64,000 nucleotides of DNA, taken from assembly GCA_009602735.1 (NCBI GenBank), contig WELA01012428.1:42885-106884 (forward strand), read 5' to 3'. Every line of letters begins with the position of its first letter. The stretch's first letter is position 1. The stretch comes from Mesotaenium endlicherianum (lineage: Eukaryota > Streptophyta > Zygnematophyceae > Zygnematales > Mesotaeniaceae). Shown piece after piece: positions 1 to 10,600 of the stretch. The translations under genes were made by a program, and so were the position numbers. The notes beneath the pieces were generated by a model. That model did no database searches and was not told the DNA's origin. It saw nothing but the letters and a program-made list of their open reading frames with translations.

Positions 1-1195
1 CAATGGACGGACATCTCAATGGACCTTATCGTGGACCTGCCCGTGACCCCTCAAGGCCATAATGCAATATTCACGGTGGTGGACAGACTTACCAAGATGA
101 CTCATTTTATTCCCACGACGACTAAGGCTACAGCACCACAACTTGCAAGACTCATCTTTGACAACATCTTCCGACTCCATGGACTACCATCCAGAATTGT
201 GTCAGATAGAGATCCAAGATTCACAAGCCATTTCTGGAAAAATCTCTTCAAGAACTTGGGTACATCGCTGGATATGTCTACTGCCTACCACCCACAATCA
301 GATGGGCAAACCGAGCGTATGAATTGTACTCTAAAGACCTCTATAAAGGCCTACGTGTCTACCCTCGAGCAAGACTGGGACATGTGCTTGACCCCCTCTC
401 GAGTTTGCCTACAACAACACTACGCAGGCCTCTACCCAAGAGTCCCCATTCTTCCTCAACTATGGCTTCCATCCGACCACGCCACTGAGCTTCACGGCTG
501 GCCTTGATGAAGTACCTGCAGCCACCGATTTTATGGAGACATTAGAAGCAGCCCTTACAGCAGCGAAGAAAGCTCTACAACACGCGCAAGATGCTCAAGC
601 AAGAGTGGCGAACAGATCCAGAAGAGAAATTACGTACAGAGTGGGTGACAACGTGTTACTATCATCCAAGAACATTTCCCTGAACAACAGGCCTGCCGGC
701 AGCAAGTTCTCTCCCAAGTATTTGGGACCCTTCAAGATTATCCAGCAAGTCAACCCCGTTGCTTTCAAGCTAGAACTTCCCCAGACTATGCACATCGACC
801 CCGTATTCCACGCTTCCCTCTTCAAGCCATATGTGCAACCCGACAACAAGTTCCCAGGACGTGTGACAACCCCACCAGCCCCAACAATAGTGGATGATCA
901 TTTGGAGTACGAAGTGGAAGACATAGTGGCTATGAGAAATTTCAGGAGACAGCAGCAATACTTGATCAAGTGGAAAGGATATCCAGATTCGGAGAATAGT
1001 TGGGTGGCGGCGCACTACCTTGACAAAGTTCAGAGAAAGTTGAAGCGCTTCCATGCCGCCAACCCCCATCTTGGACCAGCCCCAAGTCTCTCTACTAGAA
1101 GCCCGAAGACTTCAGGGAGGCAGCCTGCCACCATCAAGAAGCAGCAGAAGACCCCTTGGAGGCAGCCTGCAAGAACCACAAAGAGGAAAAAATGA
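1..1195 (+). pseudogene. Family A chromovirus pol 3' end: integrase core plus chromodomain (one frameshift)
   Basis: This is the C-terminal part of a Ty3/gypsy polyprotein. The integrase inserts reverse-transcribed DNA and the chromodomain may guide it to chromatin. The catalytic core reads from the window edge: the first Asp lies in VVDRLTKM (about 76-99), the second in SDRDPRF (about 199-219) and the Glu in SDGQTER (about 298-318). A single-base frameshift in a C-rich run near 391-398 moves the reading to another frame. That frame then stays open through the GPY/F-like region (about 700-840) and a chromodomain (about 905-1050, YLIKWKGYPDSENSW) to a TGA at 1193-1195, followed by a basic tail. 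Reverse transcriptase and the 5' part lie outside the window. The frameshift may be decay or a base error. Confidence 0.9.
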
Positions 1196-1964
1196 CATTA
1201 GACACTTTTCTCTTCTTGCAGTTTCTGGACAGAAAACTAAAACTGCTACTGGTAATAGGTCTCTGCATAATAAATTCTGAAATTTTACTTGGCTATAGTC
1301 CATGAGTAGCCGGTCATTTAGAGTCCAAGTTTGCTCAATTTGGAGCACTGGTGAGAGAGATATGATGCTCTAAGTAGAAGGGGGTCAGGCTGCTGGCATT
1401 GTTAGGGCAGAATATGCCTTCTGACATTGTGCCCTCCCCTGAACTTGGAATGCTCTGAAACTCAAGACTCTGGTAGAACATCTTACAGCGCCCATTTTGA
1501 AAAGTACTTTGCAGAATTTGGAGAAGTATACAAGGGCTTATGATTTTCAGAAGTTTCTGCACAGATTTGGAGGAGTGCCTACTCTCTCAACTCTCAACGA
1601 CACTCTAGAAATTAGAATGCTCTCAAAATTGGTGACCCGGTAGAGTTCTCCGACGCAATTCGTCTGGCACTTGAATTTTCAGATTTGGAGCAGTTCTGTG
1701 GACGCTATAAAGTTTTGAATTTGTGGCAGATTCTGGGCCAACTTGTACAATTTTCTTTATCATTAAGGAGTAGGCTAGCCAATAAGGTCACACCACCTAC
1801 GACCTTGCCTAGTCTACCTTACATGTGTAGCACCTGACTTGGCGCCTTTGACTAGTCCTCTTCACATGTGTGGCATCTGACTTGAAACTGTTGACTAGTT
1901 TGCTCCACATGTGTAAGACCTGACTTGACGCGCCGAGACGGCGCTTTTTCTATCGGGGGGGTGA
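1196..1964 (+). other. Family A 3' untranslated region ending in a polypurine tract
   Basis: No ORF of interest lies between the chromodomain stop and the LTR. A purine run (GGGGGGGTGA, about 1955-1964) sits directly against the LTR start, as expected for the plus-strand primer. A loosely repeated motif (ACATGTGTAgcACCTGACTTG) occurs three times between about 1800 and 1930. Confidence 0.6.
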
Positions 1965-2468
1965 TGTAGTGATTTGAGTTATTATATATTAGTTTGCATA
2001 TATTTTAATGTTTTCAAATATATTTGGAGTAGTAATGTGTGGAGTCAAGTGCGAATAGATACTCTAGTAACTTGGTTCATGTCCTTTGAACCTTCCAAGG
2101 CATTTTCGAAGTTAGAGGAAAGACCTAGAAGAACTCCATGTGGCAAAAGTCAAATGTGCCATTTTGTAGGTCAAAAGGACATGTGTACATTATTCTAGAA
2201 AGAGGTGGCAAGTTTTGGGATGTGTTGGGTGCCAACACATCAACATACACTTTCCTAGAAATTACTTATGTAGCAAGTATATAAACAAGAGCTAGAACAT
2301 AGAAAGACATTGGAGAATCACTCTTGTACTTGCCAAAATCCAGAAATATATTAACTTTCAAGAAGCCATCTCTCTTTCAAGAAGCTACCACTTGTGTTCA
2401 AAGATCCTTGTCTTGAATAGATAAACTATTCTGTTTTACTAAGTACTTTATCTATCTGTTTCACTACA
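1965..2468 (+). repeat. 3' LTR of family A chromovirus (504 bp)
   Basis: The LTR starts TGTAGTGA and ends TCACTACA, a perfect 8-bp terminal inverted repeat with canonical TG...CA ends, and follows the polypurine tract immediately. A TATA-like TATATAAAC is near 2277-2285. The sequence to its right (from 2469) resembles the interior of a family-B-type LTR, so this element landed inside an older LTR. The partner LTR is outside the window, so no target duplication can be checked. Confidence 0.85.
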
Positions 2469-2919
2469 CACTTAAATGCATTGCTTGGCATTTCGCTAGT
2501 ACCACTTAAGGTGGTCAGCTGGCTGTCAAAGATTGTGTCAGCAAGCTGACTTGAGTTGACTTTGGCCTGCTGCTATCGACCGAGTCATTATATTAAGATA
2601 TGTTGATTCATTTCAGTGTAATATTTGATTAGCTTTAGTCTGCTATAATAATTTACAATAATTCAATATATTGAGGCAACAGCGAGGATTTGGTTTGAGC
2701 CATCGATTGACAAAGAAAGAGTTTTATCTCGTAGTTTCTCGATGCTCATTGTTACATAGGGCGTAAGTGGGGCCATCTTCACCCAATCTATATCCCTTTT
2801 GTGCGCCTTCGTATCACCCTTGACCAATTTATGTGTGATGCTGAAGTCTATTTAAGTCAATTTGCTCAGAAATTTTTTGACAGCCAGCTGACGACCTTAA
2901 ATCAAAGTAGCAACTTACC
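2469..2919 (+). repeat. Old family-B-like LTR fragments
   Basis: Bases 2469-2600 match the LTR-B interior (motifs TCAGCTGGCTGTCAAAG and GTCAGCAAGCTGACTT) with many changes. A short inverted piece of the same motif is near 2870-2905. No coding potential seen. Confidence 0.6.
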
Positions 2920-3166
2920 CCTAGTTTATAAATTTGGTTTCCCCGCATACGTATTTACGTATTCGTCGTACGTACGATACGTGAGAGTCAAAATTGTACG
3001 TCAGAATACGCCGGAATACGTGAGTGTCGGTGATATAAACCGACTATAAATGGACAATAAATCGGAAAATCAATCCGTACGAGTATTTCGGAATACGACG
3101 ATACGGAGTATTACAATACGTACGGTACGGCCAAAAGAGACAACACGGGAGTATTTTTAAACTAGG
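2920..3166. mobile_element. MITE with 8-bp target duplication
   Basis: A 247-bp element begins CCTAGTTTATAAAT and ends ATTTTTAAACTAGG, giving inverted ends of about 14 bp with one mismatch. It is flanked by a perfect 8-bp direct repeat AACTTACC (2912-2919 and 3167-3174). The body is rich in TACG/CGTA words and has no ORF. An 8-bp duplication fits the hAT superfamily, but the terminal bases are not the usual hAT ones, so the superfamily is inferred. A diverged second copy is at 26495-26745. Confidence 0.8.
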
Positions 3167-3174
3167 AACTTACC

Positions 3175-3639
3175 TAATAACATCATGTATTGTGATATGC
3201 TTAATGAATGACCAAATGACGCCTTAGACGGATGGTGATTTGGAACGTTAGGAGATGGGTGTGAATTCGGTCACTCAAGGTTACCGTCATAGTTTAATCC
3301 TGTTTAGGCGATGCTATCGCGTTGCCATTGAACATTGAAATGCATTCCATGAATGTTTGCTAGGATTGCTATTGATTTTGGCATTCGTGACAAGAACAAT
3401 TTTTTGTGAAGACCACGGAGGGAACATTAGAGTCTGAGGATGACAACGTAACACAAACTTATGTTTCCTTATAAATTTACTGATTGCATGATTGATGCTC
3501 TGTTAGACTATTACCAACGTATGACCATTGAGTTGACTTGAAATTGTTTGTGTTGATAAGCTTTGTACTTTTTTGAATGGTCAAGAAAATACCATTTGTG
3601 AAACACTATCTATTTAGGTGGCAATTGAGTGTTCACCGT
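3175..3639 (-). repeat. Diverged inverted LTR-B-like fragment and unassigned DNA
   Basis: About 3186-3385 aligns, with many substitutions, to the part of LTR B around 14240-14420, in the orientation opposite to the left LTR at 4857-5577. Shared words include GATATGCT, AATGAATG and ATGCTATCGC. Nothing recognisable follows up to 3639. Confidence 0.5.
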
Positions 3640-3673
3640 TGTAGTGATTTGAGTTATTATATATTTCACTACA
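3640..3673 (+). repeat. 34-bp shrunken family A LTR
   Basis: The first 26 bp are identical to the family A LTR start (TGTAGTGATTTGAGTTATTA and on) and are joined directly to its last 8 bp (TCACTACA). Flanking 5-mers are ACCGT and ACCGA, a 4/5 match to a target duplication. The simplest reading is a solo LTR that lost about 470 bp of its interior. Confidence 0.65.
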
Positions 3674-4851
3674 ACCGAAGATGCATCGCTAGGCGATTTG
3701 CTACTTTGTTTTAAGGCGATCAGCTGCCTGTCAAAGAATTTATCGACAAGATGACTTAGATAGACTTTAGCTTGTTACACTTGGCTAGGTTAGTAAACTA
3801 AATTGAAAATAATTATGATAGTGTAAGTCTAATTAAGTACTATGATTGGTTGAATCTTCAATCAACAAGCTGTAACCTCCACCCTCAGCCCACTCACTTT
3901 GTGAAATGCAAACAAAGAACATCCCTCCCTACACCGACTTCTAATGTCTAGCATAATCTCCGCTCCAATCAACCAGCCTTCCCATTGACCAAATGACACA
4001 TACCCGTCCTCAATGTTGCTAAGTTTGGCAATCGCTCCAAGTAAGCTCTATTACTCAATAACCCCTTCTCACTTCCTAGTCTCTGCGCAGCTTGGCATAC
4101 CTTCTAACCTCATTAGTCCTAAGCTTTCCAAAAAAAAAAAAATTACGTCTTCCATAGACTCCAAGCTATGATACATAGTATTACTTCGTTTGTGCATTAC
4201 CAGCGCTCAATTCACTGAATTAAGCAAACAATTTCTCTGTTCGACTCCAAGTAATATGAACTTGCACGTCAAAAGACTACAAACTCGCACGCTTTTGTAT
4301 ATTTTAGAATACCATTGACAATTTGGTGTAATGCCGAGGCAAATCAACGTTAACATTTTCAATTAACGATTTTGCGTGTTAGAAATCTATACGAACAAAT
4401 CCTAACCCTGGAGACACACAATTGCGTTATAGCAAACTACATCTAAGCGTACATGCCAACGGCGGAACCTTCACTGTATATACTATTCTATCAATTGTAT
4501 AGGTCTTTCTACCATGCAATTTACCCAACTTTGACTATGGCTCATGCCCTTCGACTGATAAGGGTAACTCTTCCTGCCAGTTACAACTTTCCAGACTCCA
4601 AGCTAGAGTACTACTCTATAGATCACATAGGTCCTTCTCTCAGACATGTACCTAATTCTGAATACGACCCACGCTCTTTTATCAGGGTGGTCAGCTGACT
4701 GTAAAAGAATGTGTCAGCAAGCTAACCTAAGTTGACTATAGTCTGCTGTCCTCGACAAAGTCATGACACAAAAATACTACTAAAATTTAGCAAATTACTC
4801 CACTATTGCATTAACCAAATTGATATATCTAACAATACACTGATTCATGAC
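3674..4851 (+). repeat. More old LTR-B-like sequence and unassigned DNA
   Basis: About 3674-3790 and 4677-4851 are diverged LTR-B relatives. The second ends in TGATTCATGACA, close to the usual LTR-B terminus, only a few bases before the younger copy-2 LTR. Between 3790 and 4670 I see AT-rich DNA with no gene. Confidence 0.5.
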
Positions 4852-4856
4852 ACTAG

Positions 4857-5577
4857 TGAAACGAATCGCCTTACCAAATAGGCGATTAACAATTAATAAA
4901 GATCTTTATATCAGCAAGTAATCTTTATGGTACTTTCCGTTAACTGTGTAAACGGCAAAAGGACAACGCACTAGCAGTGAATAATACTCGTCAGTCAAAT
5001 GAGAGTAAACTAGCATCAATAATGCAAATTAGTTGACTCATACATAAGCAAGGTTAGAAGACAGTGCGTATCAATGGCTTCTCGCCTTGGATTCAGATCT
5101 CTTTCAGTAAGCTGTACAAGAGAGTTGGCCTCGTTTCCGAATGCCGAACTCGAGGGCAATGCCTAGCATATGTACATGGAATGAGTTTACTGTTCAACGG
5201 TCAGTGCGATGGCACCGCCTACCCGGGAGTTAACCACGTTGGTAGGACCTCGGTTAACCAAATCCACCGCCATCTCCCATCATCCCGAATAGCCATCCAT
5301 CATAGGGATGTCATCTGGCCATTCATCTAGCATATCACACTTAGATGCATATCGAGGCAGTTCGCTGCTACCGAGTACGGAAGTCAGCTGGCTGTCAAAG
5401 AATGTGTCAGCAAGCTGACTTAAGTTGACTTCAGCCTGCTGCTTTTGGCCGAGTCATTAAACTGATAATTATGTAAAGTCCAGCAGACTGATTATTAACT
5501 AAAGTTCAGCAGGCTGAACTTAATTAACTATTATATTTAAATGAATATTATAACCACTAATATACTGATTCATTACA
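4857..5577 (-). repeat. 3' LTR of copy 2 (721 bp)
   Basis: In element orientation it starts TGTAATGAATCAG and ends CGATTCGTTTCA (TG...CA). It differs from the 5' LTR by scattered substitutions and small indels, concentrated by eye near the element-3' end. I did not compute a percentage. Confidence 0.93.
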
Positions 5578-5592
5578 ATCCCTCCAACTTAA
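5578..5592 (-). promoter_or_regulatory. Polypurine tract of copy 2
   Basis: In element orientation AGTTGGAGGGAT abuts the LTR start TGTAATG. The same tract precedes the 3' LTR of copy 3 (about 23713-23725). Confidence 0.7.
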
Positions 5593-5690
5593 CTTGTTGT
5601 CGCCTCGACAACATTAAACTGCAAAAGCTTTAAATAAAGAAACTGACCCTGACCAGCCTCCCTTACTGACTGCCTCTTCAATCTGTCACC

Positions 5691-7367
5691 TTAAGGGGTG
5701 GTTCCTGGGGCTTCAGGATCAGGAGACGGAAGTCTGGACCTAGATCTGGACAGCCCTCTAGGTCTGTCAGTTGGCCTTCTAAAGAACCCTGTTTTCTCTA
5801 AAGTTGGACCTCGAGGAGAACGGAGGAAGGTGGCCTACTCTTCAACCACTTGGGTGTTGATTCCCACATAGACAGGCATTCCAGTAGGATGCTGAAATAC
5901 ATTGGCTAGAGGTACATGCCCCTGAGCGGAGGGGGAGGCTGGCATACCTCTGGCCCACCCGCGTGTCCCTCTTCTGGCACCCCTGTCCTCTGGGGAGTTC
6001 TGTCTGTGTCTGCTGCCCAGTACCGTCAGATCAGCTTCTTCCCCTGCTTGGGCAGGTGGGCTGGGGGAGCGAGCGCGGGGTCCAGTTGTCGCCATAACGG
6101 GGATCACATTCCACACACCTGATCGTGGTTCTTTACGAAGTGCCACTGCCTGTCCCTGGGTATCCTGAGTACCTGCTGCTGATGCTTCTCCTCTGCCTTG
6201 TTCTTCTTCCTCATCCTCCTCATCCTCCTCCTCGGAGAGAGTAGGGGTCTCGTCCACTAAGTCGTCCTGCTCCCTAGTAGACATGGAGTAGTCTACCGAC
6301 CTCCCTTTCTTAGGGCGCGCTGGAGGTTGCTTGGCCTTCAGCCTACTGATATCTATCCGGCCTGCATTCTTTGCCCATTTGACAAAGGCATGCTTTCCCT
6401 TAGAGAAGTAGTCTCTTCCCCTCCTCCTATGTTCCTTGGTCTCTGCATTCATATTGCTCAGGCATCCATTCAGCCTGGGGTCCCAAGGGGCAATGTGAGG
6501 TGGTAGGATGAGATAGCCGTCTAGGCCATAGTGGAAGTCATCCGGTTGGGCTCGGTCACACTCCTGCTTCTTATTTGTGACGGTCATCCACCTCCAGTCT
6601 GTTGGCTGCTGGTAGTACTGGGGTCCGTGCTCAGCCTTCCTCAGTTTACACGGGAACCAGTGGGGAGAGAACATCTGCTGTCCTGCTTCCCTGGCCAAGT
6701 ACTCCCAGCTCCTTCTCTCAACTTCATTGTAAGCTGGCAGGAGTGTGAGGTAGAATACCGTATCCTTAAAGCTATCGGGCCGCATGCTCACCATCCGGAT
6801 GAGTCTCTGATCTCCCACTATTCCCGGTATGGGGACCGGCTTGTCCTCTGAATCATCTGCGAGATACCGGGCCTGCTCTGCTGTATAGCCCACCATCTTA
6901 GCATAATCTTCGTAAAGGACCACGCCGGTGTGTGTCTCGATGTACCTGTCCAGTGCTGTAGCTCCTTCCTTCTGTAGCAGTGTTGTCTGTTCCAGCCTGT
7001 TGATCTCCTGGGCTGCCAGCAATGCTTCCTTCAGGTTATCGAAGTTTTGGCCACCCACCACAGTATACCTGTAAGTGGCCAAGCTCTTCTGTCTGTCCGC
7101 TTCAATCTTTTTTCTTTTCTCCTCTTCTGCCGCTGCCGCTTCTTCTTGCTGTTTCTTCTGTCTCTCCTCCTCAGCCTTCCTGAGGTTTTCCGCTTCCTGA
7201 TCCTTCTTCCTCTGTGCCTCTTCTGCCGCCTCTTGTTGTTTGCGGACCCTTTCTTGTTCTCTCCTGGTGAGGGACGTCGCCGCCAGCTCCTTCTGGTATT
7301 GCTCCATTGTCCTCCTGGCTTCTTCTGCCTTGCGCTTTCTGTCCTCCTTTTGTGTGGTGGGCGCCAT
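5691..7367 (-). CDS. Family B 3' ORF (ORF3), copy 2, one late nonsense codon
   Basis: I do not recognise this protein. It lies between the integrase stop and the 3' LTR. Reading from ATG 7367, it opens with about 100 residues of Lys/Glu/Gln-rich, probably coiled-coil sequence. A folded-looking middle follows (about 100-360, rich in Trp and Tyr, with YIETHTGVV and WFPCKLRKAEHGP), then an acidic stretch (SEEEDEEDEEEEQ) and a Pro/Arg/Ser tail. A TAG at 5835-5837 replaces a CAG of copy 3; beyond it the frame stays open to the TAA at 5691-5693, with an RS-type tail. There is no signal peptide or membrane segment, so it is not envelope-like. ATG 7391 is eight codons upstream in frame, but 7367 sits just after a 3' splice site and is preferred. 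Confidence 0.85.
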
Positions 7368-7368
7368 C

Positions 7369-7399
7369 CTGCACATGTAACCAGGGCACAAGTTAGTAG
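7369..7399 (-). promoter_or_regulatory. Predicted branch point and 3' splice site for ORF3, copy 2
   Basis: On the minus strand CTACTAAC (7392-7399) is followed about 20 nt later by ATGTGCAG|G (AG at 7369-7370), one base before the ORF3 ATG. The arrangement is conserved in copy 3 and suggests that ORF3 is made from a spliced transcript. Confidence 0.55.
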
Positions 7400-7634
7400 G
7401 ATATGGACCTTTGTCATAGGGATTGCAGGAAGTATGTTAGTATTTAGTATAGTGGCTTCGCTGCTGTTTACCTTACAGGATGATTGCTAAAAGTTGACGT
7501 AGTTGCGATGCGCTACACATAAACGTATGAGTGTGTTTTTATCGCTCTCGCTCACTAACTGTCATATATTTTCCCCTCCAACTTAAATGGAGACAGGACC
7601 GCCTGTCACCTTCCCGTGTCAACTGAAATGACAG

Positions 7635-10600
7635 TTATGGAGGGACTCCAGCGGCCCGAAGGTGGAACCGTGTCAACGCCCCTTTGGCATTGGTCAAGTG
7701 GTCCTTAAACTCCCAAGTGTCCCCAGAGGCATCGTAACCCTTCCATCGAATGAGGTATTTCATGACATATTTAGACGATCGACGGACCGAGCGAGCGTCT
7801 AAAATCTCATCGACCTCATATTCCTCAGGGTCGCCGTCCCGGACAGCGGGGACCGGTCCCGGTTGGACAGGGAACCGACCTGTGAACAGTGTATCACCTT
7901 TGATGTACGGTTCCAGGAAGGAGACATTAAAGACCGGGTGCCCCTTGTATTCAGCTGACATGTTCAGTTTGTAAGCATTCTGACCGACACGACGGACCAC
8001 CGAATATGGACCGACCCAGACAGGGCCAAGCTTTTTCTTGACCACACCAGGGAGGTACAGGTGCTGAGAATGCAGTTTGACTAAATCCCCCTTGGAAAAT
8101 GTCAGTTCCCGACGGTGTTGATTAGCGTATTTTTGTTGGTTTTCTTGGGCCGTGTGCAAGTTTCGTTGGACTTCTGACAGGGTGTCAGCAAACTCCTGAG
8201 TTAACTGGAGGGAGACCGGGTTGTCAATCCCTTCAGGGTGAGTTAAAGATTCCCCTAGCACATCTAGAGGAGACTTAGGGACTCTACCCAGGCTGAGTTC
8301 AAAAGGAGTTTTGCCCGTTGACGCGTGCACCGCACTGTTGACCGCAAACTGAATTTGAGGCAACAGGTCATCCCAATTATCTTGTTTTTGGTTAATATAT
8401 GCTCTCAGCACCTCCTGCAGAACTCGGTTAGTTCTTTCAGTCTGCCCATCAGTCTGAGGGTGGTTTGCTGTGCTGAGCAGCTGTTTGACTCCCATTAACC
8501 CCATTAAAGCTCTCCAGAACTTAGAGGTGAATTTTGAGTCTCTGTCTGAGATGATATTAGAAGGGAGCCCATGTTGGCATACTACATGGTTGTAAAACTG
8601 TCTCGCTGTTTCGAGTGCAGTCACTTTGACAGTTGTGGGGATAAAAATGACCATTTTTGTCAGTTTATCCACGACTACCAGTATTGAATCATGCCCGTTG
8701 GCAGTTCTTGGTAGTGAGACCACCCAGTCCATGGATATAGTTTCCCAGCGTCGAGCTGGGATGGGTAGCGGTTGCAAGAGACCTCCGAATGGTGTGTGCC
8801 GAGACTTATTTCTCTGACACTGGTCACAGGACTTGACATGTTTCAAGACCTCCCGGGGTAACCCCTCCCAATGATAATGTTTTGCCAGTTTGCCAACAGT
8901 TTTGGCCTGCCCCAAATGTCCACCCAGGAGACTGTCATGAGCTTGACTCAGTAAGAGAGACCTTATCTCCAAATTATTGGGAATGACCAGCTTCAGCCTC
9001 CCTGAAGTGGTTTCCGTCACCCAGACCCCTCCCTTGAGCTTATACCCGAGTGCGATAGCACGACACATACTAGTAGTGGGGCTGGGCTCAAATGTTGGGT
9101 CAGAAAGGTAGGCTTTCCTAAGTTGTTCAAGGAAGGACTTTTTCACCTTTAGTGAAGTGAGTGCACACAGGACTTTATCTACAGCATGCTGACTAAAGTT
9201 CCTTTCTTGCAATTCAGGTCTTCTCGAGAGTGCATCAGCAGGATTCAACTTCCCTGGTTTGTAGTCGATTTGAACTTGGAACTGGTCCAGCATCTGGCTC
9301 CAGCGGTTCTCCCTCCTCGACAGCTTGGACTTCTTCTGAAAGTGGGTCAGAGCTAGATGATCTGTAATCACCTTAAAAGCTTTACCATGTAAGTATGCTC
9401 TCCACTGTTTGAGTACATGAATGATAGCTAGCAACTCTTTATCATGCACTGAGTAATTAATCTCCGCTGGATTAAATTTCATAGACTCATAAAAAACAGG
9501 ATGCCACTCCTACCGTACCTTACCATCCTTTGTGGTTTTGTCAGCAGGCTGCAAGAAAATAGCACCCATGGCAAAGTCTGAGGCATCAGTGACCACCTTC
9601 ACCGGTTTGCTGGGGTCATACACGGCTAGCACTGGGGCAGAACAAAGGGCATCCTTAAGGGTCTGGAAGGCAGCCTGCTGCTCTTCCCCCCACACATACC
9701 CGATGTCTTTCTTAGTAAGGTCAGTCAGTTTACTGGCCTTTGTGGAATAATTCTCAATAAATCTCCTATAGTAGTTAGCCAACCCGAGGAAGGATCTAAC
9801 TTCAGAGACAGACTGTGGTACTGGCCAGTCCCTTATGGTCTGGACTTTCTTAGGATCCACACTGATGCCCTCTTTACTGACAACGTGGCCTAAGAATTCA
9901 ATACTTTCCTTAAAGAAATCACACTTGCTCATTTTAGCATACAAGTGATTTTTCCGCAGAGTGTCCAGCACTTTCTTTAAGTGTTCAGTGTGCTGAGCTT
10001 CATCTTTAGAGAAAATTAAAATATCATCCAGGAAAACTTGCACAAACTTATCCAAATAAGGTCTGAAAATGTCATTCATAGCACCCATAAAGGTAGCAGG
10101 AGCATTAGTCAGTCCAAATGGCATCACGTTGAACTCATAGTGTCCATAACGTGTGCGGAAAGCAGTCTTGTGTTCATCCCCCTCAGCAATTCTGATTTGA
10201 TGATAACCACTCTTGAGATCTATCTTACTGAACACCTTAGCGCCAGACAGGGTATCAAGCAAGTCCTCGATTCTGGGTAAAGCATACTTGTTCTTTACTG
10301 TAATTCTGTTCAGGGCTCTGTAATCCACACACATCCGCATACTGCCATCCTTTTTCTTAACAAATAGGATAGGTGCGCCGTACGGTGATTTACTGGGAGA
10401 AATGTAACCATTTTCCTCCAGCTCTGCAATCTGTGTTTTCAACTCCTCACTCTCCAAATAAGACAAGCCATACGTGCGTTGCCAGGGTGGCTGGCTACCA
10501 GGTAATAAATCAATCCTATGATCTACTTCCCGCTTAGGGGGTAGTCCTGGAGGCATATTAAACACATCCGTGTACTGAGCAACAATGTTTGCAGCAGTAG

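Noticed and set aside
5064-5330. 88-codon ORF inside the LTR-B, antisense to the element, repeated in all four LTRs (also 13138-13404, 14243-14509, 23974-24241)
   Set aside because: It is repeated only because the LTRs are repeated. It lies opposite to transcription and shows no domain; the fourth copy has a different extent.
5691-7367. ORF3 as a retroviral-type envelope gene
   Set aside because: The position fits, but there is no signal peptide, transmembrane segment or Cys pattern.
7047-7490. Plus-strand ORF with a very hydrophobic Leu/Phe-rich stretch
   Set aside because: It is the antisense of the Lys/Glu-rich start of ORF3; Glu/Lys codons read backwards give Leu/Phe.
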